DNA of 64,000 nt from Streptomyces sp. 35G-GA-8 (GTDB lineage Bacteria > Actinomycetota > Actinomycetes > Streptomycetales > Streptomycetaceae): contig NZ_JAMHJQ010000001.1 of assembly GCF_023534745.1 (NCBI RefSeq), positions 186,001 to 250,000 of the forward strand. Reading direction: 5' to 3'. Below the pieces are notes generated by a model. The model made no database searches and was not told the origin of the DNA. It saw only the letters and a program-made list of their open reading frames with translations. The stretch's first letter is position 1. Each line of letters opens with the position of its first letter. The translations under genes and the position numbers were made by a program. Shown here piece by piece: positions 24,841 through 34,787 of this stretch.

Positions 24841-25943
24841 ATGCGCACTCGCCGAGCCGCACTCGCCGTCACCGCCGTATCGCTGGTCCTCTCACTCGCC
24901 GCCTGCGGGCAGAACAGTGAGGGCGGCAGCAAGGACGACACGAAGGGCGGCAAGGGATCCACCATCGGCATCTCGATGCCCACCAAGTCGTCGGAACGCT
25001 GGATCGCCGACGGAGACAACGTCGTCGGTGAACTCAAGAAGCTGGGCTACGAGACCGACCTCCAGTACGGCGAGGACAACGTTGCCCAACAGGTCGCCCA
25101 GATCGAGAACATGATCACCAAGGGCGTGGATGTCCTGGTCATCGCGGCCATCGACGGCAGCGCCCTGAGCGATGTCCTCCAGCAGGCCGCGGACCGGAAC
25201 ATCAAGGTCATCTCGTACGACCGGCTGATCCTCGGCACCAAGAATGTCGACTACTACGCGTCGTTCGACAACGAGCGGGTCGGCGTCCTCCAGGCCACCT
25301 ATCTGATCGACAAGCTGGGTCTGAAGGACGGCGGCGAGAAGGGCCCGTTCAACATCGAGCTGTTCGCCGGCTCCCCCGACGACAACAACACCCAGTACTT
25401 CTTCAACGGCGCGATGAAGACCCTCAAGCCGTACATCGACGACAAGCGGCTCGTCGTCCGGAGCGGACAGACCCAGCTGAATCAGGTCACCACCCTGCGC
25501 TGGGACGGCGGCACCGCGCAGAAGCGGATGGACGACCTGCTCACCAAGTCGTACGGCTCGCAGAACGTGGACGCGGTGCTCTCGCCGTACGACGGCATCT
25601 CCATCGGCATTCTGTCGTCGCTCAGGTCCGACGGCTACGGCACGTCCGCGAAGCCGTATCCGCTGGTCACCGGGCAGGACGCCGAGGTCGCCTCGGTGAA
25701 GTCGATCATCGCGGGCCAGCAGACCATGACCGTCTACAAGGACATCCGGCTGCTGGCCAGGACGGCCGCCCGGATGGCGGACGCGATGCTGAAGGACGAG
25801 AAGGTCGAGGTCAACGACGAGAAGTCGTACGACAACAAGTCCAAGGTCGTCCCGGCGTATCTGCTGACGCCGGTCAGCGTCGACAAGGAGAACTACCAGA
25901 AGGAACTGGTGGACTCCGGTTACCTCAAGGCGAGTGACCTGAA

Positions 25944-25947
<4 letters not shown>
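24841..25947 (+). CDS. chvE: ChvE-type multiple-sugar substrate-binding lipoprotein
   Basis: This 368-residue protein has a lipoprotein signal with lipobox SLAAC (cysteine near residue 23). The periplasmic-binding-protein fold follows: [49 protein letters not shown], and a C-terminal [28 protein letters not shown]. This closely follows ChvE sugar-binding proteins, which bind galactose, arabinose, xylose and related sugars. It is tethered outside the membrane and delivers sugars to GguA/GguB. The next gene begins within its stop codon. Confidence 0.93.
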
Positions 25948-27494
<1,547 letters not shown>

Positions 27495-27499
27495 TCGAC

Positions 27500-28750
27500 A
27501 TGGGACCGGTCACCACCGATACACCGAAGGGCGACACACCGAAGGAATCCCCACCGTCGCCCCCGTCCGGGCGAAGCGGTACGGGGGCGCTCCTGCTGGA
27601 GGCCGCGCGCCGCAATATGCGGCAGTACGGCATGCTGATCGCGCTCGGCCTGATCGTCGTCCTGTTCCAGATCTGGACCGACGGCGTCCTCCTCAAGCCG
27701 AACAACGTCACCAATCTGGTGCTCCAGAACAGCTACATCCTGGTCCTCGCCATCGGCATGATGATCGTCATCATCGCGGGCCATATCGATCTCTCGGTCG
27801 GCTCGCTGGCCGCGTTCGTCTCCGCCGCCTGCGCGGTGATGATGGTCGAGCACGACATCCCCTGGGTGCTCGCGCTGGTCCTCGGACTGCTCATCGGGGC
27901 GGCCGCCGGTGCCTGGCAGGGGTTCTGGATCGCGTATGTCGGCATTCCGTCGTTCATCGTCACACTCGCCGGGATGCTGCTGTTCCGGGGCGGCACACAG
28001 ATCTTCCTGGGGTCGCGTTCGCTCGGCCCGTTCCCCGAGGGCTTCCAGAAGATCTCGACCGGCTATCTGCCCGAGATCGGCCCGGCCACCAACTACCACA
28101 ATCTGACGCTGCTGATGGGGCTGGCGCTGCTGGCGTTCGCGCTCTTCCAGGAGTTCAGGGACCGGCGCCGGCAGCGGGCGTACGACCTGGAGGTGCTTCC
28201 CCGCAATCTCTTCCTCGTCAAGTGCGTGGCGCTCGCCGCCGCCGTGCTCGCCTTCACGATGACACTGGCCAGCTACCGGGGGGTGCCGGTCGTCCTGCTG
28301 CTGCTCGCGGCGCTGCTGATCGGCTTCGGCTATGTCATGCGCAACGCCGTCGTCGGCCGTCATGTGTACGCGCTCGGCGGCAACCAGGCCGCGGCGAAAC
28401 TGTCCGGGGTCAAGGACAGGCGCGTGACGTTCCTCGTCTTCGTCAATATGGGGGTACTGGCGGCGCTGGCCGGAATCGTCTACGCGGCCCGGCTCAACGC
28501 GGGTGTGCCCCAGGCCGGCATCAACTTCGAACTGGAGGCCATCGCCGCCGCGTTCATCGGCGGCGCCTCGATGAGCGGCGGCGTCGGCACGGTCTTCGGC
28601 GCGATCATCGGCGGGCTGGTGCTCGGTGTGCTCAACAACGGGATGTCGCTCGTGGGCATCGGCACCGACTACCAACAGGTCATCAAGGGGCTGGTGTTGC
28701 TGGCCGCGGTCGGCTTCGACGTGTGGAACAAACGCCGGGTGGGCGCCTGA
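27500..28750 (+). CDS. gguB: Sugar ABC transporter permease GguB/MmsB
   Basis: This 416-residue inner-membrane permease of the RbsC/XylH type has about ten hydrophobic segments, including MLIALGLIVVLFQIW, YILVLAIGMMIVIIAGHIDLSVGS (the conserved HIDLSVGS signature) and IAAAFIGGASMSGGVGTVFG. The 35-residue N-terminus is cytoplasmic and Pro/Gly rich. It starts five bases after gguA and ends the operon before a strong hairpin. Confidence 0.94.
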   Translation: MGPVTTDTPKGDTPKESPPSPPSGRSGTGALLLEAARRNMRQYGMLIALGLIVVLFQIWTDGVLLKPNNVTNLVLQNSYILVLAIGMMIVIIAGHIDLSVGSLAAFVSAACAVMMVEHDIPWVLALVLGLLIGAAAGAWQGFWIAYVGIPSFIVTLAGMLLFRGGTQIFLGSRSLGPFPEGFQKISTGYLPEIGPATNYHNLTLLMGLALLAFALFQEFRDRRRQRAYDLEVLPRNLFLVKCVALAAAVLAFTMTLASYRGVPVVLLLLAALLIGFGYVMRNAVVGRHVYALGGNQAAAKLSGVKDRRVTFLVFVNMGVLAALAGIVYAARLNAGVPQAGINFELEAIAAAFIGGASMSGGVGTVFGAIIGGLVLGVLNNGMSLVGIGTDYQQVIKGLVLLAAVGFDVWNKRRVGA

Positions 28751-28771
28751 GGGTCACCGACCACTACTTGC

Positions 28772-28814
28772 GCGCGGCGTCGCAGCACACCTGAATAGTG
28801 CTGCGACGCCGCGC
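28772..28814. terminator. Bidirectional terminator of the sugar operon
   Basis: GCGCGGCGTCGCAGCAC (28772-28788) and GTGCTGCGACGCCGCGC (28798-28814) form a perfect 17-bp stem with a nine-base loop. It lies between the convergent gguB gene (stop 28750) and the methyltransferase gene (stop 28827). Confidence 0.9.
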
Positions 28815-28826
28815 CCCCGTTACCGG

Positions 28827-29627
28827 TTACAGCTTGCGTGCCACGGCCGCGTACCCCGGGACCGGCTCGTTGCCGGGGACCGGCACGACCTCACCCAGCT
28901 CCGGACGCCAGTCGGCGGCCAGCGAGACACCGGGCTCGACCAGATCGAGCCCGGTGAAGAACGCGGCGAACTCGTCCCGCGAACGGAGGGCCAGGGTCAG
29001 ACCGCGCTGCCGGTACAGCGCACGGGCCTGGTCCGAGCTCTCCCGGTCGAAGTCGCCCGTGGCGTGGGAGACGACGAGATAGCTGCCGGAGGGCAGCGGG
29101 TCGAGCAGCCGCCGCACCAGCTCGTACGCGCCGTCCTCGTCCGAGACGAAGTGGAGCAGCGCCACGAGCGAGACCGCGACCGGACGGGTGAGGTCCAGGA
29201 TCTTTCCCGCGGCCTCGATGATGCTCTCCGGCTCGCGCACATCGGCCTGGACATACTCGGTGACGCCCTCCGGGGTGCTGCGCAGCAGCGCCTCGGCGTG
29301 CCGGAGGACGATCGGGTCGTTGTCCGTGTAGACGATCCGGGAGTCGGGGGCGACCTCCTGGGCTATCTGGTGGAGATTGGGCTCGGTGGGGATGCCCGTA
29401 CCGATGTCGAGGAACTGGCGCACCCCGCCCTCGGTGGCGAGCCAGCGGGTGGCGCGGTGCATGAACGCCCGGTTGACCCGGGCCATTTCGGGTCCCCGGG
29501 CGTCCAGTGCGAGAAGCTGCTTCGCCATCTCCTCGTCCACCGGGTAATTGTCCTTGCCGCCGAGGAACCAGTCGTACACCCGGGCCGGATGCGGCCTGGT
29601 GGTGTCGATCGGGTCATGCCCGGTCAT
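28827..29627 (-). CDS. SAM-dependent methyltransferase (SAV2177/DUF574 family)
   Basis: This 266-residue protein has the family hallmarks ARVYDWFLGGKDNYPVDEE at the N-terminus, NRAFMHRATRWLA, the SAM motif QFLDIGTGIPTEPNLH, and IVYTDNDPIVL. These Streptomyces-rich proteins (PF04672) occur in many copies, often near XRE/DUF397 loci as here. Their substrates are unknown. A GGAG ribosome site precedes the ATG. The 137-bp stretch between this gene and the DUF397 gene is purine rich with repeated TGGAGATG. Confidence 0.9.
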   Translation of the reverse strand: MTGHDPIDTTRPHPARVYDWFLGGKDNYPVDEEMAKQLLALDARGPEMARVNRAFMHRATRWLATEGGVRQFLDIGTGIPTEPNLHQIAQEVAPDSRIVYTDNDPIVLRHAEALLRSTPEGVTEYVQADVREPESIIEAAGKILDLTRPVAVSLVALLHFVSDEDGAYELVRRLLDPLPSGSYLVVSHATGDFDRESSDQARALYRQRGLTLALRSRDEFAAFFTGLDLVEPGVSLAADWRPELGEVVPVPGNEPVPGYAAVARKL

Positions 29628-29764
29628 GTGCGCTCCATGAGTCTCAGGTCAATGAGTCGTCGATGAGTGGAGATGTACAGCTGTGGAGATGTGGAGATAG
29701 GGAGAAGGGAAGAACGGGAAAGCGGGGGTCGAGCGGGTTCGGCTGAGCGGGACCGGCTGAGGGA

Positions 29765-30001
29765 TCAGGTGAGCAGGAAGTCCGCCTGGCCCGACTTGGC
29801 ACCCTGGATGAAGGCGGCGATCTCGTTGGTGGTGTAGATCAGTGCGGGGCCGTCAGGGTCGGCGGACTGGCGCACAGCGACTCTGCCGTCGGCCAGCTTC
29901 ATGGCCTCGATGCAGTTGCCGCCGTTACCACCACTCCACGGCTTGTGCCAGCCTTCGGCGCCGAGGTCGGCGGCGGGCATGCCGTTGTATATGGGATCCA
30001 T
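29765..30001 (-). CDS. DUF397 domain protein
   Basis: This 78-residue protein is the small DUF397 partner in AbaA/WhiJ-type loci. It has WHKPWSGGNGGNCIEAMKLADGRVAVRQSADPDGP, matching the family pattern W..S..S...G..CVEVA...GV.VRDSKDP. Its ATG follows the stop of the XRE regulator with no gap (TGA then ATG), so translation is coupled. In related systems the DUF397 protein works with, or opposes, the XRE regulator in development and antibiotic production; its mechanism here is inferred. Confidence 0.92.
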   Translation of the reverse strand: MDPIYNGMPAADLGAEGWHKPWSGGNGGNCIEAMKLADGRVAVRQSADPDGPALIYTTNEIAAFIQGAKSGQADFLLT

Positions 30002-30865
30002 TCACAGCTCCTTGCGGACATCCTTGAGGATCTCCTTCGTGCGTTGTGCAGTTGCGGCCTGGGCCGCCATCCGGTCCATGACCTCCAGGTGGGTGGCCAC
30101 TTCGGGACGAGCATCGAGATAGACGGCACCGGTGAGGTACTCGCTGTAGACCATGTCCGGCAGCTCCGGTTCCGCGAAACGGAAGATCACGAACGGCCCG
30201 TAGGTACCCGGGTGGTGTCCGGTCGAGAATTCCGCGATCTGCAGGGTCACATGGGACAGGGCGGTGGCTTCGAGCAGCCGGTCGATCTGTTCCCGCATGA
30301 TCTCCGGGCCCTCGCCCACCGGGCGGCGCAGCACCGTCTCATCCATGATCACCCAGAATTTGGGCGCGTCCGCACGGGTCAGGAGCGACTGGCGTTCCAT
30401 CCGGAGCGCCACATGGCGCTCGATGTCCTCCGGCTGTGCCTGTCCCACCGCTCCGGCGTTCATCACGGCGCGCGCGTAGCCCTCGGTCTGGAGCAGCCCG
30501 GGGACGAAGTGCGGTTCGTACGCCCTGAGCAGCGCGGCGGACCCCTCCAGGCTGACATACATGCTGAACCAGTCGGGCAGGATGTCGTGGAACCGCTGCC
30601 ACCAGCCCGGCTTATTGGCTTCCTCGGTGAGCTCGACGAACGCGTCGGCCTCGTCCTCGGGGATCCCATAGGCCCTGAGCAGCACCTGCACATAGGGGAT
30701 CTTGAGAGCGACCTCGGCCGTCTCCATCCTGCGTATGGTCGCCGGCGCCACACGGAGGAGCTTGGCGGCCTCCTCGCGCTTCAGACCGGCACGCTCACGC
30801 AGATCCTGCAGACGTCTGCCCAGTACGACCTGTCCCACGGTCGGGGCGGACCGCGGCTCACTCAC
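30002..30865 (-). CDS. XRE (Scr1/WhiJ-like) helix-turn-helix regulator
   Basis: The protein has 287 residues from GTG 30865, which has GGAGG eight bases upstream. The N-terminal HTH is LGRRLQDLRERAGLKREEAAKLLRVAPATIRRME, about residues 16-50. The C-terminal DUF5753-like domain includes FVPGLLQTEGYARAVM and QIDRLLEATALSHVTLQI. It is coupled to the DUF397 gene and divergent from an ATPase gene, the standard three-part WhiJ-like locus of Streptomyces. A 10-bp inverted repeat in the divergent promoter region (30928-30950) is its probable operator. Confidence 0.92.
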   Translation of the reverse strand: MSEPRSAPTVGQVVLGRRLQDLRERAGLKREEAAKLLRVAPATIRRMETAEVALKIPYVQVLLRAYGIPEDEADAFVELTEEANKPGWWQRFHDILPDWFSMYVSLEGSAALLRAYEPHFVPGLLQTEGYARAVMNAGAVGQAQPEDIERHVALRMERQSLLTRADAPKFWVIMDETVLRRPVGEGPEIMREQIDRLLEATALSHVTLQIAEFSTGHHPGTYGPFVIFRFAEPELPDMVYSEYLTGAVYLDARPEVATHLEVMDRMAAQAATAQRTKEILKDVRKEL

Positions 30866-30927
30866 TTCTGGGTCCTCCCCACGCACGGTTGACAGCAGTC
30901 TGCCATGTCTCTTCCACGAAGAACACG

Positions 30928-30950
30928 GCACTCTGAAAAATTCAGAGTGC
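30928..30950. promoter_or_regulatory. Palindromic operator in the WhiJ-like divergent promoter
   Basis: GCACTCTGAA and TTCAGAGTGC are perfect 10-bp inverted arms separated by AAA. The site is 63 bases upstream of the XRE start and 124 before the ATPase start. A smaller repeat, ACTTG-C-CAAGT, follows at 30952-30962. The symmetry and position fit an XRE dimer site controlling both directions. Confidence 0.7.
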
Positions 30951-31073
30951 TACTTGCCAAGTGTCCTCGGCGGGTGGAGAGTGGATCGGTGAACCAGTTC
31001 ACGCGGTTGTCGCGCTCTGCCACGGGAGAGGTCTTGCGCGCGAACGCTGCTCCCCCACCGTTAGGAATCGGTC

Positions 31074-31547
31074 GTGGCACCTGGTAACGCGCTCACCCCC
31101 CAGCTCATAGCCCTGTGCCCTGGCAACGTTGTCCGCCGTTACGGGTTCCAGTTGCCGGCTCACGCCGAGTCCGTCTGTCGCGCGAGACGGCTGACCAGCG
31201 ACCGTCTCATCACCTGGGGCGTGGACGAGGAGTCCCGCGAGACCGCGGTACTCGTCGTGTCGGAGCTGGTCACCAACGCGGTGGTGCACGCGGCGGGCGA
31301 CCATGTCATCTGCGAGATACGGCAGAGCGAGGGAAAGCTGCGGATCGCCGTGGAGGACCAGGGGTACGGGCCGACGGGGCCGCAGTTGCACCGCACCGAG
31401 GAGGGCGAGGCCGAGGGCGAGGGCGGCCGCGGACTGTTTCTCGTCGAGTCCATATGCAGTGGCTGGGGAGCCCACGACACCTCGGGATACGGACCCGGGC
31501 GGGTCGTCTGGGCGGAACTGTCACACGGAGCGGAGCAGTCATGCTGA
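31074..31547 (+). CDS. HATPase_c_2 anti-sigma-factor-like ATP-binding protein
   Basis: This 157-residue GHKL ATPase starts at GTG 31074 (AGGAA seven bases upstream). N box: VLVVSELVTNAVVHA. G1 box: IAVEDQGYGP. G2 region: EGGRGLFLVESICSGWG. It resembles SpoIIAB/RsbW-type kinases but is of the Streptomyces-expanded group found with XRE/DUF397 genes. It could be an anti-sigma factor or regulator of development. It overlaps the next gene by seven bases. Confidence 0.9.
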   Translation: MAPGNALTPQLIALCPGNVVRRYGFQLPAHAESVCRARRLTSDRLITWGVDEESRETAVLVVSELVTNAVVHAAGDHVICEIRQSEGKLRIAVEDQGYGPTGPQLHRTEEGEAEGEGGRGLFLVESICSGWGAHDTSGYGPGRVVWAELSHGAEQSC

Positions 31548-31972
31548 AGACCGCGCTGCAGCGCCTGTCGCGCGGCCTGCGCACCGAGTCGTCTCCCGGT
31601 CACGTACAGCTGCCGTTGCCGCCGACCCTGCCCGCCTCGCTGGGGTGCGACGCCGTGGGTATCCCCGCGGAGCACGGCTTCCGGCTGATGGCGCGGCTGC
31701 CGAGGAAGGGCTGTATCTTCGCCGACGCCGACTGGTGGTGGTGGATCGTTCCGGCGGGCTCGGATCTCGATCTGACCTGGCCCTCCCCGGCCCGCTATGT
31801 GGCGGGGACGACCGTACCGGCGGCGCATCCCCGGCTGATCCACTGGCCGGAGGACCCCACGCCGTACACCCCGCCGATCCCCTTCTACCTCATGGTCTGC
31901 CAGCTCACCGGCACGGCCCCGTCCTGGACGCCGGACGGCACGGCGGGGACGGTACCGGCACAGCGGGGATAG
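31541..31972 (+). CDS. Small conserved protein of the WhiJ-like locus, unknown function
   Basis: This 143-residue protein starts inside the end of the ATPase gene (31541) with GGAGCGGAG upstream, so it is translationally coupled. It contains a striking DADWWWWIVPAGSDLDL segment near residue 65 and ends with a Pro/Thr-rich tail. There is no signal peptide, membrane segment or motif that I recognise. Repeated association with HATPase_c_2 genes in Streptomyces is likely but could not be checked. Confidence 0.8.
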   Translation: MLKTALQRLSRGLRTESSPGHVQLPLPPTLPASLGCDAVGIPAEHGFRLMARLPRKGCIFADADWWWWIVPAGSDLDLTWPSPARYVAGTTVPAAHPRLIHWPEDPTPYTPPIPFYLMVCQLTGTAPSWTPDGTAGTVPAQRG

Positions 31973-32097
31973 GGCCTGGGGATAGGGCCTGTCGTGTGGA
32001 TCCGGCCGGATCACGGAGCGGGGACCGACTGATCGGCCGGTCGGCTTGGCGCTCCGCTCCCGCCACCGCGGGCCGATCACATAGGCTCGGCTGCGAG

Positions 32098-33345
32098 ATG
32101 AACAACAACCACACTTCCCTCGGCCCGAAGGCCGACAAAGAGACCGTACGCCGGCACAATCTGAGCCTTGTGCTGCGAGCGGTACGGGACGAGGGCGAGG
32201 CGACCCGGGCCGGTGTCGCGGCGCGGGTGGGCCTGACCCGGGCAGCCGTGTCGTCCTTGGTCGAACAACTGCTTGACAGCGGGTTCCTCTCCGAGTCCGG
32301 CAAGACGTTCAGCGGCCAGGCCGGGCGCCCCGGCACCGTACTGAAGGTGACGCGCACGGGCCCCGCGGGGATCGGCGTCGAGATCAATATCGACTATGTG
32401 TCGGTGTGTGTGGTCGACCTGTCGGGCACGGACCGGGTCCGGCTGACCGAACACCTCGACAACCGGGGCTCCCGGCCCACCGATGTGCTGGCCCGCTGCG
32501 CCAGGATCGCCGCCCGCACCCTGGAGTCCGCCGCCCAGCAGGACTTGCTGCCGGTCGGGGTCCAACTCGCCCTGCCGGGGCTGGTGTCGGGCGGTACGGT
32601 CCGACAGGCCCCGAACCTCGGCTGGAACCTCGTCCCCGCCGACGAGCTGTTCGCCGCCGCGCTGGCCGAGCTGCGCCCCGAACTGCCCCCGCTGCCGGTG
32701 AGTTCGGAGAACGAGGCCAATCTCGCGGCGCTGGCGGAGCTGTGGTTCGGCGAACTCGGCCCGCTCCGTACCTTCCTCTATCTGACGGGCGAGATCGGCG
32801 TCGGCGGCGCGCTGGTGCTCAACGGCGAACTGCTGCGCGGGGCCCATGGGTTCGCCGGGGAGATCGGCCATGTGGTCGTCGATCCGGAGGGTCCGCTGTG
32901 CCGTTGCGGCTCCCGGGGGTGCCTGGAGCAGTACGCGGGCCAGTCCGCGCTGCTGCGGGCGGCGGGGATCGACGAGAACGCGGGTGTGCCCGGCGTGGCC
33001 GAGCTGGAGCTGCGGGCGAGCGCGGGCGACCCGGGGGCCGTCGCCGCCGTGGAGCGGGCCGGGCGGGTCCTCGGCCGGGTGCTGTCGGGTGCGGTGAATC
33101 TCTTCGATCCGGACGCGGTCGTGCTCGGCGGGATCTACCGGGAGCTGATGCCCTGGCTCTCGCCCGCCGCCGACCGGGAGCTGACCGCCCGGGTGGTGTC
33201 GGGCCTGTGGGAGAGCGACAGCGGGCGGCTGCGCGGGTCCTCCTCGGCGGGCGACGCGGCACGCGGCGCGGCGGCTCTGGTCGTCCAGGCGGTGCTGGCC
33301 GATCCGGTGGCGTACGTACACCGCGACGCGCGCGGTACGGGCTGA
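32098..33345 (+). CDS. ROK family transcriptional regulator (XylR-like)
   Basis: This 415-residue regulator has an N-terminal winged HTH (GEATRAGVAARVGLTRAAVSSLVEQLLDSGFL, about residues 33-64) fused to a ROK sugar-kinase-like domain. That domain has GIGVEINIDYVSV, VQLALPGLVSG, the ROK signature region GALVLNGELLRGAHGFAGEIGH and the zinc motif CRCGSRGCLEQY. It lies next to xylA and xylB and is the likely xylose-responsive repressor. Its 3' end is part of a 31-bp tandem duplication that also contains the stop codon. Confidence 0.9.
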   Translation: MNNNHTSLGPKADKETVRRHNLSLVLRAVRDEGEATRAGVAARVGLTRAAVSSLVEQLLDSGFLSESGKTFSGQAGRPGTVLKVTRTGPAGIGVEINIDYVSVCVVDLSGTDRVRLTEHLDNRGSRPTDVLARCARIAARTLESAAQQDLLPVGVQLALPGLVSGGTVRQAPNLGWNLVPADELFAAALAELRPELPPLPVSSENEANLAALAELWFGELGPLRTFLYLTGEIGVGGALVLNGELLRGAHGFAGEIGHVVVDPEGPLCRCGSRGCLEQYAGQSALLRAAGIDENAGVPGVAELELRASAGDPGAVAAVERAGRVLGRVLSGAVNLFDPDAVVLGGIYRELMPWLSPAADRELTARVVSGLWESDSGRLRGSSSAGDAARGAAALVVQAVLADPVAYVHRDARGTG

Positions 33346-33395
33346 CGTACACCGCGAGACGCGCGGTACGGGCTGACGTACACCCGTACCACGCG
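33314..33395. repeat. Tandem 31-bp duplication spanning the ROK stop codon; hairpin-forming
   Basis: Unit one (33314-33344) and unit two (33345-33375) both start ACGTACACCGCGA and end CGCGGTACGGGCTG. They differ by two bases in the middle. A third partial copy begins at 33376. The first unit encodes the last residues of the ROK protein, and the stop is created at the junction. CGTACACCGCG and CGCGGTACG within each unit can pair, so the array can serve as a terminator between the convergent ROK and xylA genes. Confidence 0.8.
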
Positions 33396-33416
33396 CCCGT
33401 GGCCCGGCTCCCGCCG

Positions 33417-34586
33417 TCAGCGGACGCCGAGGAGGTGGTCCATGGCGAGCTGGTCGAGGTGCTCGAACGCCATGCCGCGCGCGGCGGCGGCGTCGACGTC
33501 GAACTCCTCGTACGCGGCGCGGTCGGCCAGCAGCGCGGTCACGCCCTCGGGGGCGGTGGGCTGCGCCAGCTCGTCCACGCGGGAGGCGCGCAGGGCCTCC
33601 TGGACGAGCGGGTCGGCGCGGAAGGAGGCGGCGCGCTCCTTGAGGATCAGATAGTTGCGCATACAGCCGGCGGCGGAGGCCCACACCCCGTCGATGTCCT
33701 CGGTGCGCGGCGGCTTGAAGTCGAAGTGCCGCGCACCCTCCCAGCCCGCGTTCTCCAACAGGTCGACCAGCCAGAAGGCGGCGCGCAGGTCGCCGGCGCC
33801 GAACCGCAGGTCCTGGTCGTAGCGGGTGCCGTGCTGGCCGTTGAGGTCGATGTGGAAGAGCTTGCCCGACCAGAGCGCCTGGGCGATGGCGTGCGGGAAG
33901 TTGAGCCCGGCCATCTGCTCGTGGCCCACCTCGGGGTTGACGCCGAACAGATCGGGGCGCTCCAGGCGGTCGATGAACGCGAGAGCGTGGCCGACGGTGG
34001 GGAGCAGGATGTCGCCGCGCGGCTCGTTGGGCTTGGGCTCGATGGCGAACCTGAGGTCGTAGCCCTGCTCGACGACATACTCGCCGAGCAGGTCGAACGC
34101 CTCCTTCATCCGGTCGAGGGCAAGGCGTATGTCCTTGGCGCCGCCCGACTCGGCGCCTTCACGGCCGCCCCAGGCGACAAAGGTCCTGGCGCCCAGTTCG
34201 GCCGCGAGGTCGACATTGCGCAGCACCTTGCGCAGCGCGTAGCGGCGGATGTCGCGGTCGTTCGCGGTGAAGCCGCCTTCCTTGAAGACGGGGTGGGTGA
34301 AGAGGTTGGTGGTGACCATCTCGACCGTGATGCCGGTCTCCTCGGTCGCCTGCCTGAACCGCTTGATGTGCGCTTCGCGCTCCGCCTCCGTCGAGCCGAA
34401 CGGAATGAGGTCGTCGTCGTGGAAGGTCACACCCCACGAGCCGAGCTCCGCGAGTCGGTGAACCGATTCGACGGGATCCAGCGCCGGGCGGGTCGTGTCG
34501 CCGAACGGGTCCTTGCCCTGCCAGCCCACCGTCCAGAGGCCGAAGCTGAACTTGTCCTCGGGGGTGGGTGTGAAGCGTTCCGTCAT
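33417..34586 (-). CDS. xylA: Xylose isomerase
   Basis: This 389-residue class I enzyme converts D-xylose to D-xylulose in the cytoplasm and also acts on glucose. All active-site motifs are visible: [11 protein letters not shown] (His-Asp), [11 protein letters not shown] (Glu and Lys), [14 protein letters not shown] (Glu and His), [18 protein letters not shown] and FDFKPPR (metal ligands). The length matches Streptomyces xylose isomerases. It is divergent from xylB across a 201-bp regulatory gap and convergent with the ROK regulator. Confidence 0.97.
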   Translation of the reverse strand: MTERFTPTPEDKFSFGLWTVGWQGKDPFGDTTRPALDPVESVHRLAELGSWGVTFHDDDLIPFGSTEAEREAHIKRFRQATEETGITVEMVTTNLFTHPVFKEGGFTANDRDIRRYALRKVLRNVDLAAELGARTFVAWGGREGAESGGAKDIRLALDRMKEAFDLLGEYVVEQGYDLRFAIEPKPNEPRGDILLPTVGHALAFIDRLERPDLFGVNPEVGHEQMAGLNFPHAIAQALWSGKLFHIDLNGQHGTRYDQDLRFGAGDLRAAFWLVDLLENAGWEGARHFDFKPPRTEDIDGVWASAAGCMRNYLILKERAASFRADPLVQEALRASRVDELAQPTAPEGVTALLADRAAYEEFDVDAAAARGMAFEHLDQLAMDHLLGVR

Positions 34587-34787
34587 GACTCTGGCCGCCT
34601 TCGATACCTCAGGTCCGGCACGTGCCGACCTTATTTGTTATCTGACATGACTAATAATGCACGGGTATGCGTGTGCGCAAAAGCCCCCGCACGCCCATGG
34701 ACACAGGATGATGATCGTCGGCACGGTTCCCGTGTGTCAGGCCATCGCGTAATTTGTTTCCCCGACGCCCAATCTGGAGGTACGCCC
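34587..34787. promoter_or_regulatory. Divergent xylA/xylB promoter region
   Basis: This 201-bp gap is less GC-rich than its surroundings. TTATTTGTTA at 34631-34640 and AATTTGTTT at 34751-34759 share a TTTGTT core and are the likely ROK operator halves or sites, one near each gene. The run TGACATGACTAATAATG adjoins the first. xylB has TGGAGG seven bases before its ATG. Confidence 0.55.

Noticed and set aside
32406-34787. A long plus-strand frame running into xylB, overlapping ROK and antisense to xylA.
   Set aside because: Only the part from ATG 34788 has a ribosome site and homology (xylulokinase); the rest is shadow sequence.
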